39,619 nt of DNA, taken from the NCBI GenBank assembly GCA_902798685.1, contig CADBXO010000016.1, positions 1-39,619 of the forward strand, written 5' to 3'. This document shows, one piece after another, positions 18,080 through 24,427 of this stretch. The notes beneath the pieces are model-generated. The model was given only the letters and a program-made list of their open reading frames with translations. It was not told the origin of the DNA and did no database searches. The DNA comes from an uncultured Bacteroidales bacterium (lineage in GTDB: Bacteria > Bacteroidota > Bacteroidia > Bacteroidales > Bacteroidaceae). Each line of letters opens with the position of its first letter. Position 1 is the first letter of the stretch. The position numbers were made by a program, and so were the translations under genes.

Positions 18080-18465
18080 TTTTTCAGGAAGAGGATCGCG
18101 GCAGTGAGCAACGCCGGGCCCAGGCCGCTGTAGAAAGATGCAGTGAATGCTACAGGCACGCCAATGATCTTAAGCGCCATACCCAGGCACATCATGAAAA
18201 TCACAATAACCCAGCCGCGCACAGGAAATGTCTTTAAGACCGATGTGCGCTCGGGTTGCTCCTGTATAAACCTGCAATATTTGGCTACAATACGCCTGAA
18301 CATGAAAATGAATCCCGTCAGGACCAGAGCGGTTATGAGCATGAGCCACCACAGTTGTGACTTATCGGCCGCAAAATAGGCCGATACACCCTTGACCGTA
18401 ATTATAACTCCCGGAATGCCCCAGATAACGGCGGCAATGTAATAGAGGCTGGAACGATTTATCAT
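18076..18465 (-). CDS. Small integral membrane protein, function unknown
   Basis: A 129-residue protein with four predicted membrane helices (about 7-29, 38-56, 84-104 and 108-127), loops with basic residues (MFRRIVAKYCRF) and C-terminus LFLKK. No family recognised. TAACTTTG (minus 18477-18470), a -7 element, lies four bases before the ATG, so the mRNA is predicted to be leaderless. The stop TGA (18078-18076) is the first part of a TGACGCAAAG palindrome arm. Confidence 0.72.
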   Translation of the reverse strand: MINRSSLYYIAAVIWGIPGVIITVKGVSAYFAADKSQLWWLMLITALVLTGFIFMFRRIVAKYCRFIQEQPERTSVLKTFPVRGWVIVIFMMCLGMALKIIGVPVAFTASFYSGLGPALLTAAILFLKK

Positions 18466-18544
18466 GCTGCAAAGTTACACATTTGTCCTGTTCCGGGCAG
18501 TCGGCAATAATGAGTATATTTATGACGCATTGGATTTGGGCCGG

Positions 18545-18862
18545 CTACCCCTGCACCTTGGGGACGCAGCACGCAGGTACGGCCTATTCTCTCCCTAAGG
18601 TGAGTAGGAAATACGGTTTCTCGCGGGCTGCCCCCGCACCTTAGGGAGCCACAACGCTCGTAGAGCCATTTTCTTCCCTAAGGTGAGCAGGAAATACGCT
18701 TTCTCGCGGGCTTACCCCCGCACCTTAGAGAGCCACAACGCACGTAGAGCCATTTTTCATCCCTAAGGTGAGCTGAAAAATCGCCAGAACCTGCGCTACC
18801 CCCACACCTTAGGGAAACAGCACGCAGGTACGGCCTATTCTCTCCCTAAGGTGAGTAGAAAA
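18545..18862. repeat. Array of four 84-bp tandem units, each an inverted repeat
   Basis: CACCTT begins at 18554, 18637, 18721 and 18805 (steps 83, 84, 84), and CCCTAAGGTG begins at 18593, 18676, 18761 and 18844 (steps 83, 85, 83). Each unit carries a CACCTTAGGGA-type left arm and a TCCCTAAGGTG right arm about 28 bases apart, so it can fold into a hairpin. Units 1 and 4 share the spacer ACGCAGGTACGGCCTATTCT; units 2 and 3 share CACAACGC followed by GTAGAGCCATTTT, giving an A-B-B-A order. No plausible ORF. The array fills the gap between the small membrane protein gene and GH5. Confidence 0.85.
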
Positions 18863-18864
18863 TT

Positions 18865-18893
18865 CCCCTTTGCGTCACTTTTTGCTATATTTG
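18865..18893 (+). promoter_or_regulatory. Arm-plus-promoter module upstream of GH5
   Basis: CCCCTTTGCGTCAC, a T-tract and TATATTTG (18886-18893). The first part is a lone right arm of the TGACGC palindrome family without its left partner. Only six bases separate the -7 element from the ATG at 18900, predicting a leaderless transcript. Confidence 0.65.
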
Positions 18894-18899
18894 CAGAAT

Positions 18900-20000
18900 A
18901 TGAGACTGTTTAGAGTACTTGCTGTCATCATGCTGAGTGTGCTGATGTCAGCGCCCACGCAAGCCCAGAACGGCTTTGAGATCAAACGCGGAGTAAACGT
19001 GAGCCATTGGCTGAGCCAGTCGCAGGCCCGGGGTCAGGCGCGCGCCAACCACATCAAGGAGCAGGACATGATCCGAATCCGTGAGCTTGGTTTTGACCAC
19101 ATCCGCCTGCCCATAGACGAGGTCCAGTTCTGGGACGAGCAGGGCAACCGCCTGGATGAGGCCTGGCAGCTCCTGACCAATGCTCTGGATTGGGCCGTCA
19201 AGCACAATCTGCGCGTCATAGTGGATCTGCACACCCTCCGCTCCCACAGTTTCGTGCTGCAGGAAGGCCAGAAAAACGCCCTCTACGAGGACCCCGCCGA
19301 ACTGCAGAAACTCATCGGCATGTGGACGCAATTATCGGCCGTCTTAAAAAAATACCCCGTCAGCATGGTGGCCTACGAGTTCATGAACGAACCCGTTGCC
19401 GATGACCCAGAACAGTGGAACCAGGTAGTTGAAAAGGTGCACGCCGCCCTACGCAAACTGGAACCCGACCGCAAGCTGGTAATCGGCTCCAACCGATGGC
19501 AGAGCGTGGGCACGTTCAAGGACCTGCGCATCCCGCCCGGCGACAAGAATATCATCCTGAGTTTCCACTACTACAACCCCATGTTCGTGACCCACTACCG
19601 TGCTTCGTGGACCGATGTGGGCCGATACACGGGCACCGTCAACTACCCCGGCCAACTCATTTCACAGGCCGACTATGAGCAGGCAGCCCCGCAGTTGCAG
19701 AAAATAATACGCGACAACGAAGGCCTGACCGTCTGGAACCGCGAGCGAATCAAAAACGATATGGCCGATGCAATCAAACTGGCCCAGGACCTGGGTCTGC
19801 AGCTCTTCTGCGGCGAATGGGGAGCCTACCAGCGCACGCCCCGCGACCTGGCCTACGCCTGGATGACCGACATGATCTCCATTTTCAACGAGTGCAACAT
19901 AGCCTGGACCCTCTGGTGCTACGATGCCGACTTTGGCTTCTGGGACCAGCGCACCCAGGACTTCAAGGACAAAGGAATGTTTGACATCCTGATGAAGTGA
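18900..20000 (+). CDS. Glycoside hydrolase family 5 (cellulase-type) endoglycosidase
   Basis: A 366-residue exported enzyme expected to cleave beta-linked glucans, mannans or xylans; the subfamily cannot be told. The start at 18900 gives signal peptide MRLFRVLAVIMLSVLMSAPTQA; an in-frame ATG at 18870 is rejected because it precedes the -7 element. The (beta/alpha)8 barrel shows RGVNVSHWL, the GFDHIRLPI strand, VDLHT, the proton donor Glu in YEFMNEPVA, LSFHYYNP and the nucleophile Glu in LFCGEWGAY, then the aromatic WTLWCYDADFGF. All catalytic parts are present. The protein ends MK, with TGA (19998-20000) forming the first bases of a TGACGCAAAGGG arm. Confidence 0.93.
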   Translation: MRLFRVLAVIMLSVLMSAPTQAQNGFEIKRGVNVSHWLSQSQARGQARANHIKEQDMIRIRELGFDHIRLPIDEVQFWDEQGNRLDEAWQLLTNALDWAVKHNLRVIVDLHTLRSHSFVLQEGQKNALYEDPAELQKLIGMWTQLSAVLKKYPVSMVAYEFMNEPVADDPEQWNQVVEKVHAALRKLEPDRKLVIGSNRWQSVGTFKDLRIPPGDKNIILSFHYYNPMFVTHYRASWTDVGRYTGTVNYPGQLISQADYEQAAPQLQKIIRDNEGLTVWNRERIKNDMADAIKLAQDLGLQLFCGEWGAYQRTPRDLAYAWMTDMISIFNECNIAWTLWCYDADFGFWDQRTQDFKDKGMFDILMK

Positions 20001-20040
20001 CGCAAAGGGAAACGACCCCTTTGCGTCACTTTGCGTCATT
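19997..20040. terminator. Palindrome P3 (TGACGC family), three arms, between convergent genes
   Basis: GTGACGCAAAGGG (19997-20009) pairs perfectly with CCCTTTGCGTCAC (20017-20029), and a second right arm CTTTGCGTCA follows at 20029-20038. The left arm holds the GH5 stop TGA; the last arm holds the TGA (20038-20036) of the convergent lipoprotein gene. Alternative pairings of the three arms could serve each strand. Confidence 0.85.
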
Positions 20041-21346
20041 TGGGTATAATGACGGGAACAAACGGAGCAAAGAAGTCTCTTCCGTTGCTGTATTTCATGC
20101 GGTCCATGCGGACATCAATCGTATCGGTGGAGCCGAATCCGAATCCGTCAGTCATGGTGAGCGGAATGTAAACCTCTTCAACATTATCGCTGGTACCGTT
20201 AGCGGCTGCCTGCGAGTTTCTATGGTTCAGGATACTCTCAAGAACAACGTTCATGCCCCAGTCCTGATTTGTCGGGACAATCATACTGACCACCTTGTCG
20301 TTCAACCAGTCATCATTGTCAGTTGAAGCGAGTCCCTCATAAAAATCAATATACATCTCCTTTGCCTCTTCATAGTCATCCTCGTCAGAGTCCTCATCCA
20401 GGCCGAACAGATCATAATAGGTGGGAGTGTCATTGGTCCGGTACTCCACAATCTGACAGGTAACACCTATGTAGCTGTTGTTCAGCGGATGTCCCGCGGT
20501 GCCATCCGTATCCCATGGCGTGGGTTTGTGCGGCATCACATAGATATCGGAATCAATATAATCATGACCCAGGACCATGAACTCAGCCACATCCGAAGGC
20601 TTGAAATCAGCAGGCTTCTTAAGGTCAATCACAATATCCGCATAATCCGCATCCTGAGCATCCACGCTCCACGGATTGGAGTCAAAGCCGGCAAAATCAA
20701 AGGAGCCCTTGGTGGCAATATGATACAGTGTGATTCTTGTCACATGGATACGAAGGTCATTCTCACCGCCGCGCGCCGTGTTGTCAAATCCGATCTTGAA
20801 CTTGGCCGATGAAAGGGCGTGCCTAAATCCCAATGTTACCGGTGTGCCGCCGTCATGATCCTTAACCATAGACACAAGCAGATCCTTCTGAGAGCTGATA
20901 TCCGCCGGAACAGTATACACAAACCTGCCGTCAGCTGAAACAGCAATTGAATCACCAGTGTTATCGCACGTAGCATAGAATGTGTGCTTACCGGCACCAT
21001 CGGGCCAAATCAGCTCCTCATGCCCGACAGCCGCCCATTTATCGGCAGACTTTGTAAACAGAAAATTGTCAATCCAAGGGCTCTCACTACCCTGCACGCC
21101 AACCAGCCAGAAAGAATTCACGGCCGATGCCCCAACGCCGCCATCAGAATCATTATCTGCCACATTTACAACAAACGTGTTATCTGGAATGCTGTCCACA
21201 TCAACTTGAGACGGAATGCTGTCTCCTTCAACTTGAGAGTGGTTATTCTTGCGCGGCTCATCCTCATCCTTATCCTTACAGCAGCCAGACACAGCAAACG
21301 CAACCATACACAGGGCCATACACCCCAAGACAATGCTCTTTCTCAT
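20036..21346 (-). CDS. Fimbrillin-family (Mfa-like) lipoprotein
   Basis: A 436-residue predicted surface lipoprotein. The start at 21346 gives MRKSIVLGCMALCMVAFAVSGC with a lipobox cysteine; an ATG two codons upstream (21352) is also possible. An acidic linker (DKDEDEPRK, then two copies of a VEGDSIPSQ/VDVDSIPD-like motif) leads into a fimbrillin-like N-terminal domain marked by LGFRHALSSAKFKIGFDN and THVTR-like strand pattern IHVTRITLYHIATKGSFDF. The C-terminal half is a second beta domain with an acidic stretch (DEDSDEDDYEE). It may be a surface or fimbrial tip-like component. It ends VIIPK, with its TGA in a palindrome arm. Confidence 0.78.
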   Translation of the reverse strand: MRKSIVLGCMALCMVAFAVSGCCKDKDEDEPRKNNHSQVEGDSIPSQVDVDSIPDNTFVVNVADNDSDGGVGASAVNSFWLVGVQGSESPWIDNFLFTKSADKWAAVGHEELIWPDGAGKHTFYATCDNTGDSIAVSADGRFVYTVPADISSQKDLLVSMVKDHDGGTPVTLGFRHALSSAKFKIGFDNTARGGENDLRIHVTRITLYHIATKGSFDFAGFDSNPWSVDAQDADYADIVIDLKKPADFKPSDVAEFMVLGHDYIDSDIYVMPHKPTPWDTDGTAGHPLNNSYIGVTCQIVEYRTNDTPTYYDLFGLDEDSDEDDYEEAKEMYIDFYEGLASTDNDDWLNDKVVSMIVPTNQDWGMNVVLESILNHRNSQAAANGTSDNVEEVYIPLTMTDGFGFGSTDTIDVRMDRMKYSNGRDFFAPFVPVIIPK

Positions 21347-21384
21347 ATGCATCAATTATTGATTAAAAGACTATTACTGATACA

Positions 21385-21415
21385 CAAAGTTAAGCAATCT
21401 CTTCAAATAGTCAAA
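21385..21415 (-). promoter_or_regulatory. Promoter of the fimbrillin-like lipoprotein gene
   Basis: TTTG (minus 21415-21412), a 19-bp spacer and TAACTTTG (21392-21385) match the consensus. The -33 TTTG is the end of the T-tract of palindrome P4, so the repeat contributes part of the promoter. Confidence 0.75.
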
Positions 21416-21453
21416 AACGACGCATTGGGGTCGTTTCCCTTTGCGGCGTTTTT
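21413..21453. repeat. Palindrome P4, hybrid between the families
   Basis: The left arm AAAAACGACGCATTGGGG (21413-21430) pairs with CCCTTTGCGGCGTTTTT (21437-21453) at 14 of 17 positions. It mixes the GACGC word with the ATTGGGGTC core of the TGATAC family, linking the two. It lies just upstream of the truncated SDR gene. Confidence 0.75.
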
Positions 21454-21473
21454 AAGGCCGATAACAATAATCC

Positions 21474-21830
21474 ATGACCGCCCGAATCCCCGCGCCCGGC
21501 ATCACAATCTACTCAGCCACAAAAGCCTACCTCAGGAGTTTCGGCAAAGCGCTCCACTACGAATTCCGCCCCTACGGCGTAGGAGTAACCACCGTCTGCC
21601 CCGCCGCCATCGCCACTCCGCTCTACAGAATGAGCCCCCGCCTGATGAACTGGGGCCTGAAAACCGGCCTGGTCCACACCCCCAAGTGGCTGGTAAAACG
21701 CGCCCTGAGAGCAATGTTCCGCGGCCGCCGAGTAGTAAGCCCCTCCCTGATGAACCTCTGGCTGCCGGCCTTCATCTCCCTACTCCCCGGCTTCCTGGTT
21801 GCCGCAATCTGGAAGAAACTCAAAAAATGA
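21474..21830 (+). pseudogene. Truncated short-chain dehydrogenase/reductase, C-terminal half
   Basis: The 118-residue frame begins TARIPAPGITIYSATKAYLR, which is the active-site region of classical SDRs (Tyr13 and Lys17 of the YxxxK motif), then continues PYGVGVTTVCPAAIATPLY and a hydrophobic tail as in membrane-associated SDRs of about 260 residues. The N-terminal half with the TGxxxGIG cofactor-binding motif and the NNAG strand is missing; in-frame stop TAA lies at 21468-21470 and palindrome P4 sits right where the missing half should be. It is most likely a remnant after a deletion. A functional short protein is unlikely because no nucleotide site remains. Its stop TGA (21828-21830) is in palindrome P5. 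Confidence 0.8.
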
Positions 21831-21865
21831 TACAATTGGGGCCTGACCCCATTTGTATCATTTTT
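21822..21865. terminator. Palindrome P5 (TGATAC family)
   Basis: The left arm (21822-21841, A-tract, TGATACAATTGGGG) pairs with CCCCATTTGTATCATTTTT (21847-21865) with one mismatch. It contains the stop codon of the SDR remnant and ends with a T-tract on either strand. Its centre CCTGA is the reverse of the TCAGG centre in P1, P6 and P7, so it is inserted in the opposite orientation. Confidence 0.85.
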
Positions 21866-21913
21866 CAAGAAAAAACCGTATATTCGCTGGGTAACAACCT
21901 TTTCCCTATAATC

Positions 21914-22075
21914 ATGGAATATCAGAAGAATGAATATGGCGAGCCGGTTAAGAAGGACAAGACAGAGATAGCTGCCAAGATCCTGCTTGGATTGGGTGCT
22001 GTGGTTGGCCTTGCTATTCTTGGATTTATCATCTGGTGTGGCTGGCACGTATTTTCGGGATGGGAATCGTTCTAA
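21914..22075 (+). CDS. Small single-span membrane protein
   Basis: A 53-residue protein: a charged N-terminus (MEYQKNEYGEPVKKDKTE), one membrane helix at about 22-45 (ILLGLGAVVGLAILGFIIWC) and a short WHVFSGWESF tail. The start at 21914 is the only ATG after the palindrome. A near-consensus -7 element, TATATTCG (21879-21886), lies 27 bases upstream. The next gene starts 3 bases after its stop, so the pair is probably translated together. Function unknown. Confidence 0.65.
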   Translation: MEYQKNEYGEPVKKDKTEIAAKILLGLGAVVGLAILGFIIWCGWHVFSGWESF

Positions 22076-22078
22076 GAC

Positions 22079-22381
22079 ATGCTGCCCAAGTTCATAATAA
22101 CGAGAGACGGAGTGTTGCGCCTGGGAATGGTCAATCAGCACAAGGACCTTCTGGAGCCCGAGGACGATTGCATCGGCGGCGGGTATTATCAGTTTGACTT
22201 TACCTGCAACCGCATGATCCTGGACCGGGCGTCATATGACTTTGGGATTCCCCGCTGGCATTTGCTTGATTCGCTAAAGGTCCCGGAGGTTTATCGAGGA
22301 CTGCGCATCATCTACCGGTACGATGATGATTTTCATGAGGACTTCCAGGTTAGTGACCTGCTCAAGATTGAGTATTATTGA
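22079..22381 (+). CDS. Conserved small soluble protein, function unknown
   Basis: A 100-residue acidic protein without signal peptide or membrane helix. The pattern LRLGMVNQHKDL, CIGGGYYQFD and YDFGIPRWH looks like a conserved Bacteroidota hypothetical family, but no function is known to me. Its ATG is 3 bases after the stop of the 53-residue membrane protein, suggesting co-translation. It does not end in a palindrome. Confidence 0.7.
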   Translation: MLPKFIITRDGVLRLGMVNQHKDLLEPEDDCIGGGYYQFDFTCNRMILDRASYDFGIPRWHLLDSLKVPEVYRGLRIIYRYDDDFHEDFQVSDLLKIEYY

Positions 22382-22411
22382 ATTTGCAACCTGGTTGCGC
22401 GGGCATCGGCC

Positions 22412-22419
22412 TACCTTTG
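22412..22419 (+). promoter_or_regulatory. Promoter -7 element of the methyltransferase gene
   Basis: TACCTTTG, 27 bases before the ATG at 22447; no TTTG at the usual distance. An AAAGGA purine run lies 7 bases upstream of that ATG. Together they support 22447 over a TTG start at 22378. Confidence 0.55.
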
Positions 22420-22446
22420 CTGCCGGAATCAATAAAAGGAACGATT

Positions 22447-23109
22447 ATGGCAGACAAAATCAAGAAATCATACAAGTTCAGCAAGAAGTTTTATGACGAT
22501 GCGCTGACGCAGAGCAAATGGTGGAGCCGGTTGTATTTCAGGCTGCTTTGGGGCGGCACGAACGACAACGAGATTGCACGCCGTGTGCTCGACTGGATCC
22601 CCGACGGCTTTGACGGCAAGCTTCTCGACGTGCCCATCGGCACCGCTGTCTTTACGGCCGATAAATACAAGCGCATGACAAAGGCCCAGATAACAGGCCT
22701 CGATTACAGCACGGATATGCTGGAGCGGGCTCAGGAGCGTCTGAGCGAGGCCGGAATCGGGAATGTGAAGCTGATGCAGGGTGACGTTGGCGCCCTACCC
22801 TTTGCGGACGAAACGTTCGATACGGTGCTCTGCATGAACGGCCTGCACGTGTTCCCCGACAAGAGCCGCGCGTATGCCGAGATAAGGCGCACCCTGAAGA
22901 AGGGCGGCGAGCTGCTGGCCTGCTTCTACATCGCCGGACAACTCAAACGCGCCGACTGGCTGGCCCGCACCGTTATGGCGCGCATGGGATGGTTCACTCC
23001 GCCCTTTGACACGGCCGATGACGTGCGCCGCCGCCTTGCCCCCTACTACGACATCCGCGAATTCTACACCGACGGCGCTATGCTCTACTTCCGCGCCAGC
23101 AAAAAATGA
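22447..23109 (+). CDS. Class I SAM-dependent methyltransferase
   Basis: A 220-residue cytosolic methyltransferase of the UbiE/Methyltransf_11 kind. Motif I is the diverged KLLDVPIGTAVFT (in place of the usual DxGxGxG), followed by ITGLDYSTDMLERAQERL (acidic residue binding the ribose), MQGDVGALPFADETFDTVLC (motifs II/III) and LKKGGELLACFYI. The substrate is unknown; the sequence is not specific for quinone or sterol substrates. The protein ends SKK and its TGA (23107-23109) lies in palindrome P6. Confidence 0.88.
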   Translation: MADKIKKSYKFSKKFYDDALTQSKWWSRLYFRLLWGGTNDNEIARRVLDWIPDGFDGKLLDVPIGTAVFTADKYKRMTKAQITGLDYSTDMLERAQERLSEAGIGNVKLMQGDVGALPFADETFDTVLCMNGLHVFPDKSRAYAEIRRTLKKGGELLACFYIAGQLKRADWLARTVMARMGWFTPPFDTADDVRRRLAPYYDIREFYTDGAMLYFRASKK

Positions 23110-23143
23110 TACCATTGGGGTCAGGCCCCATTGGTACCATTTT
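23101..23143. terminator. Palindrome P6 (TGATAC family)
   Basis: The left arm (23101-23120, ending TGATACCATTGGGG) and right arm CCCCATTGGTACCATTTT (23126-23143) pair with two mismatches across TCAGG. The stop of the methyltransferase gene is in the left arm, and the T-tract runs into the -7 element of the next gene. Confidence 0.83.
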
Positions 23144-23145
23144 CT

Positions 23146-23153
23146 TATTTTTG
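23146..23153 (+). promoter_or_regulatory. -7 element TATTTTTG, leaderless position
   Basis: It lies three bases past the palindrome T-tract and four bases before the ATG at 23158, so the transcript is expected to start at the start codon. Confidence 0.55.
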
Positions 23154-23157
23154 CACT

Positions 23158-23949
23158 ATGACTTTCATTATTGAATCAATAGTGGCGTGCGCGCTCTTCA
23201 CGCTATTTGTGTTCCTGATGTCCAGGGACCCCATCAAGACTGTCTTCAACTACCCTCCCGCCATCATCGAGCGGTGCGACAAACTGGGGCTGGTGGATGC
23301 GAGCAACAGACCCGGCGGAGCGGCATTCTACGCCAAAAAGATTGTGGCTCTGGTCATATTTGGCATTCTGCTAGGACTATTGGTCCGATACGCAAACGGT
23401 TGCACCACCTTCTGGAGCGGAGCGCTCACCGCATACGCGCTCTGGTGCGTGGTAAACTGGTTCGATGCAATCGTGCTTGACTGCATCTGGTTCTGCCACG
23501 ACAAGCATTTCATAATCCCCGGCACCGAAGATATGACGACCGATTACCACGACTACTGGTTCCACATCCGTGGTGCCCTGATCGGCATGCTCCTGGCTAT
23601 CCCCGCCGTCGCCATCGCCGGGCTTTTAACACTAGGCGGAAGCCGCGTGAGCGGGAGCGAGAAGGAGGCCGATCGCATATCGGCCCAAATGGCGGTCGAC
23701 GGGGTTAGCAACTATTGCCACAGCGAGTTTGACTGGAGCCCGGCGCAGGATAATCCGTCCCTGATGTATGTGTCGTTGGCCGATAGCACTGAGACAGAGT
23801 ACAACGTGGTGTTCCGCAGCTATACGGGCACGCTCACCTATTTTCATGTTGACCGGGAGAGCGGCTCCGCCAGAATGGTCGAGTTCGTTCCGGCGCTGAA
23901 TCTGGAGAGCGAGGCCGGCTCCATCAACTTGCGTGATTACCTAAAATGA
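23158..23949 (+). CDS. Integral membrane protein with C-terminal extracytoplasmic or cytosolic domain
   Basis: A 263-residue protein of unknown function. Starting at 23158 (MTFIIESIVACALF) places the start right after a -7 element; the in-frame ATG at 23131 lies inside the palindrome and is rejected. Predicted helices are at about 3-21, 60-78, 85-110 and 145-168, with a conserved-looking RDPIKTVFNYPPAIIERC loop and WFCHDKHFIIPGTEDM. The last 90 residues form a soluble domain with several beta strands (YNVVFRSYTGTLTYFHVD). The N-terminal part resembles uncharacterised membrane proteins of Firmicutes and Bacteroidota; the C-terminal domain may be a fusion. It ends LK, its TGA being in palindrome P7. 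Confidence 0.7.
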   Translation: MTFIIESIVACALFTLFVFLMSRDPIKTVFNYPPAIIERCDKLGLVDASNRPGGAAFYAKKIVALVIFGILLGLLVRYANGCTTFWSGALTAYALWCVVNWFDAIVLDCIWFCHDKHFIIPGTEDMTTDYHDYWFHIRGALIGMLLAIPAVAIAGLLTLGGSRVSGSEKEADRISAQMAVDGVSNYCHSEFDWSPAQDNPSLMYVSLADSTETEYNVVFRSYTGTLTYFHVDRESGSARMVEFVPALNLESEAGSINLRDYLK

Positions 23950-23983
23950 TACCAATGGGGTCAGGCCCCTTTTGTTCCATTTT
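23942..23983. terminator. Palindrome P7 (TGATAC family), degenerate
   Basis: The left arm TAAAATGATACCAATGGGG (23942-23960) and right arm CCCCTTTTGTTCCATTTT (23966-23983) pair across TCAGG with several mismatches. The TGA stop of the membrane protein gene is inside the left arm. It looks like an older copy. Confidence 0.75.
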
Positions 23984-24026
23984 AACAATTCTGCTGGTCT
24001 TGCGTCTATCATGAAACGTTTGTCTT

Positions 24027-24419
24027 ATGAAGAGATTTACTAAGATCATTGTGGCAGTGGTTGTAGTTTTAGCCCTTTTGGTAATCACCTGCCCCAGCAA
24101 AGAGAAGCACCAGAGAGTTATCCGTGACCAACTTAAAGAAGCTATTCAGAAGGAGTTACCCACTGAGGATATCGATACTGAAAATCCCTTCGTGAAGGTA
24201 TTATCGGCCATTGGAACAACATTGCTGGATACTTTCATTGAGAAGAATCTGAAGGTCCAGAGCTACGGCCTCTTCAGCATCGGCAGAGCCGGCAATCCGG
24301 CCGAAACCATCTCAATCGGCATTCTTGGACACGTATTCCTTTCTCCCAAAGAGAAACACATTTCACTCGAAAATACCGATTTCACATACTCCCTTGAAGA
24401 CGGTCTCAGAGTCTACTAA
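24027..24419 (+). CDS. Small exported or membrane-anchored protein, DUF4359-like
   Basis: A 130-residue protein with an N-terminal hydrophobic helix (about 7-21, KIIVAVVVVLALLVIT) followed by CPSKEKHQRVIRDQ, which resembles the start of the DUF4359 family (a helix followed by an NPSKEDY-like motif); the match is from memory and moderate. The remainder is a small domain ending TDFTYSLEDGLRVY. The single Cys21 after the helix could be a lipid-attachment site, but the preceding VIT is a poor lipobox. It is a stand-alone gene between palindromes P7 and P8. Confidence 0.65.
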   Translation: MKRFTKIIVAVVVVLALLVITCPSKEKHQRVIRDQLKEAIQKELPTEDIDTENPFVKVLSAIGTTLLDTFIEKNLKVQSYGLFSIGRAGNPAETISIGILGHVFLSPKEKHISLENTDFTYSLEDGLRVY

Positions 24420-24427
24420 GCGAGCAA

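Noticed and set aside
18545-18862. CRISPR array
   Set aside because: Units are 84 bp with conserved sequence throughout and internal dyads. There are no short identical repeats with unique spacers, and no cas genes.
20984-21913. Long open frame running into the 53-residue membrane protein
   Set aside because: Its first part is antisense to the fimbrillin-like lipoprotein and crosses two palindromes and the SDR remnant; only the part from the ATG at 21914 looks real.
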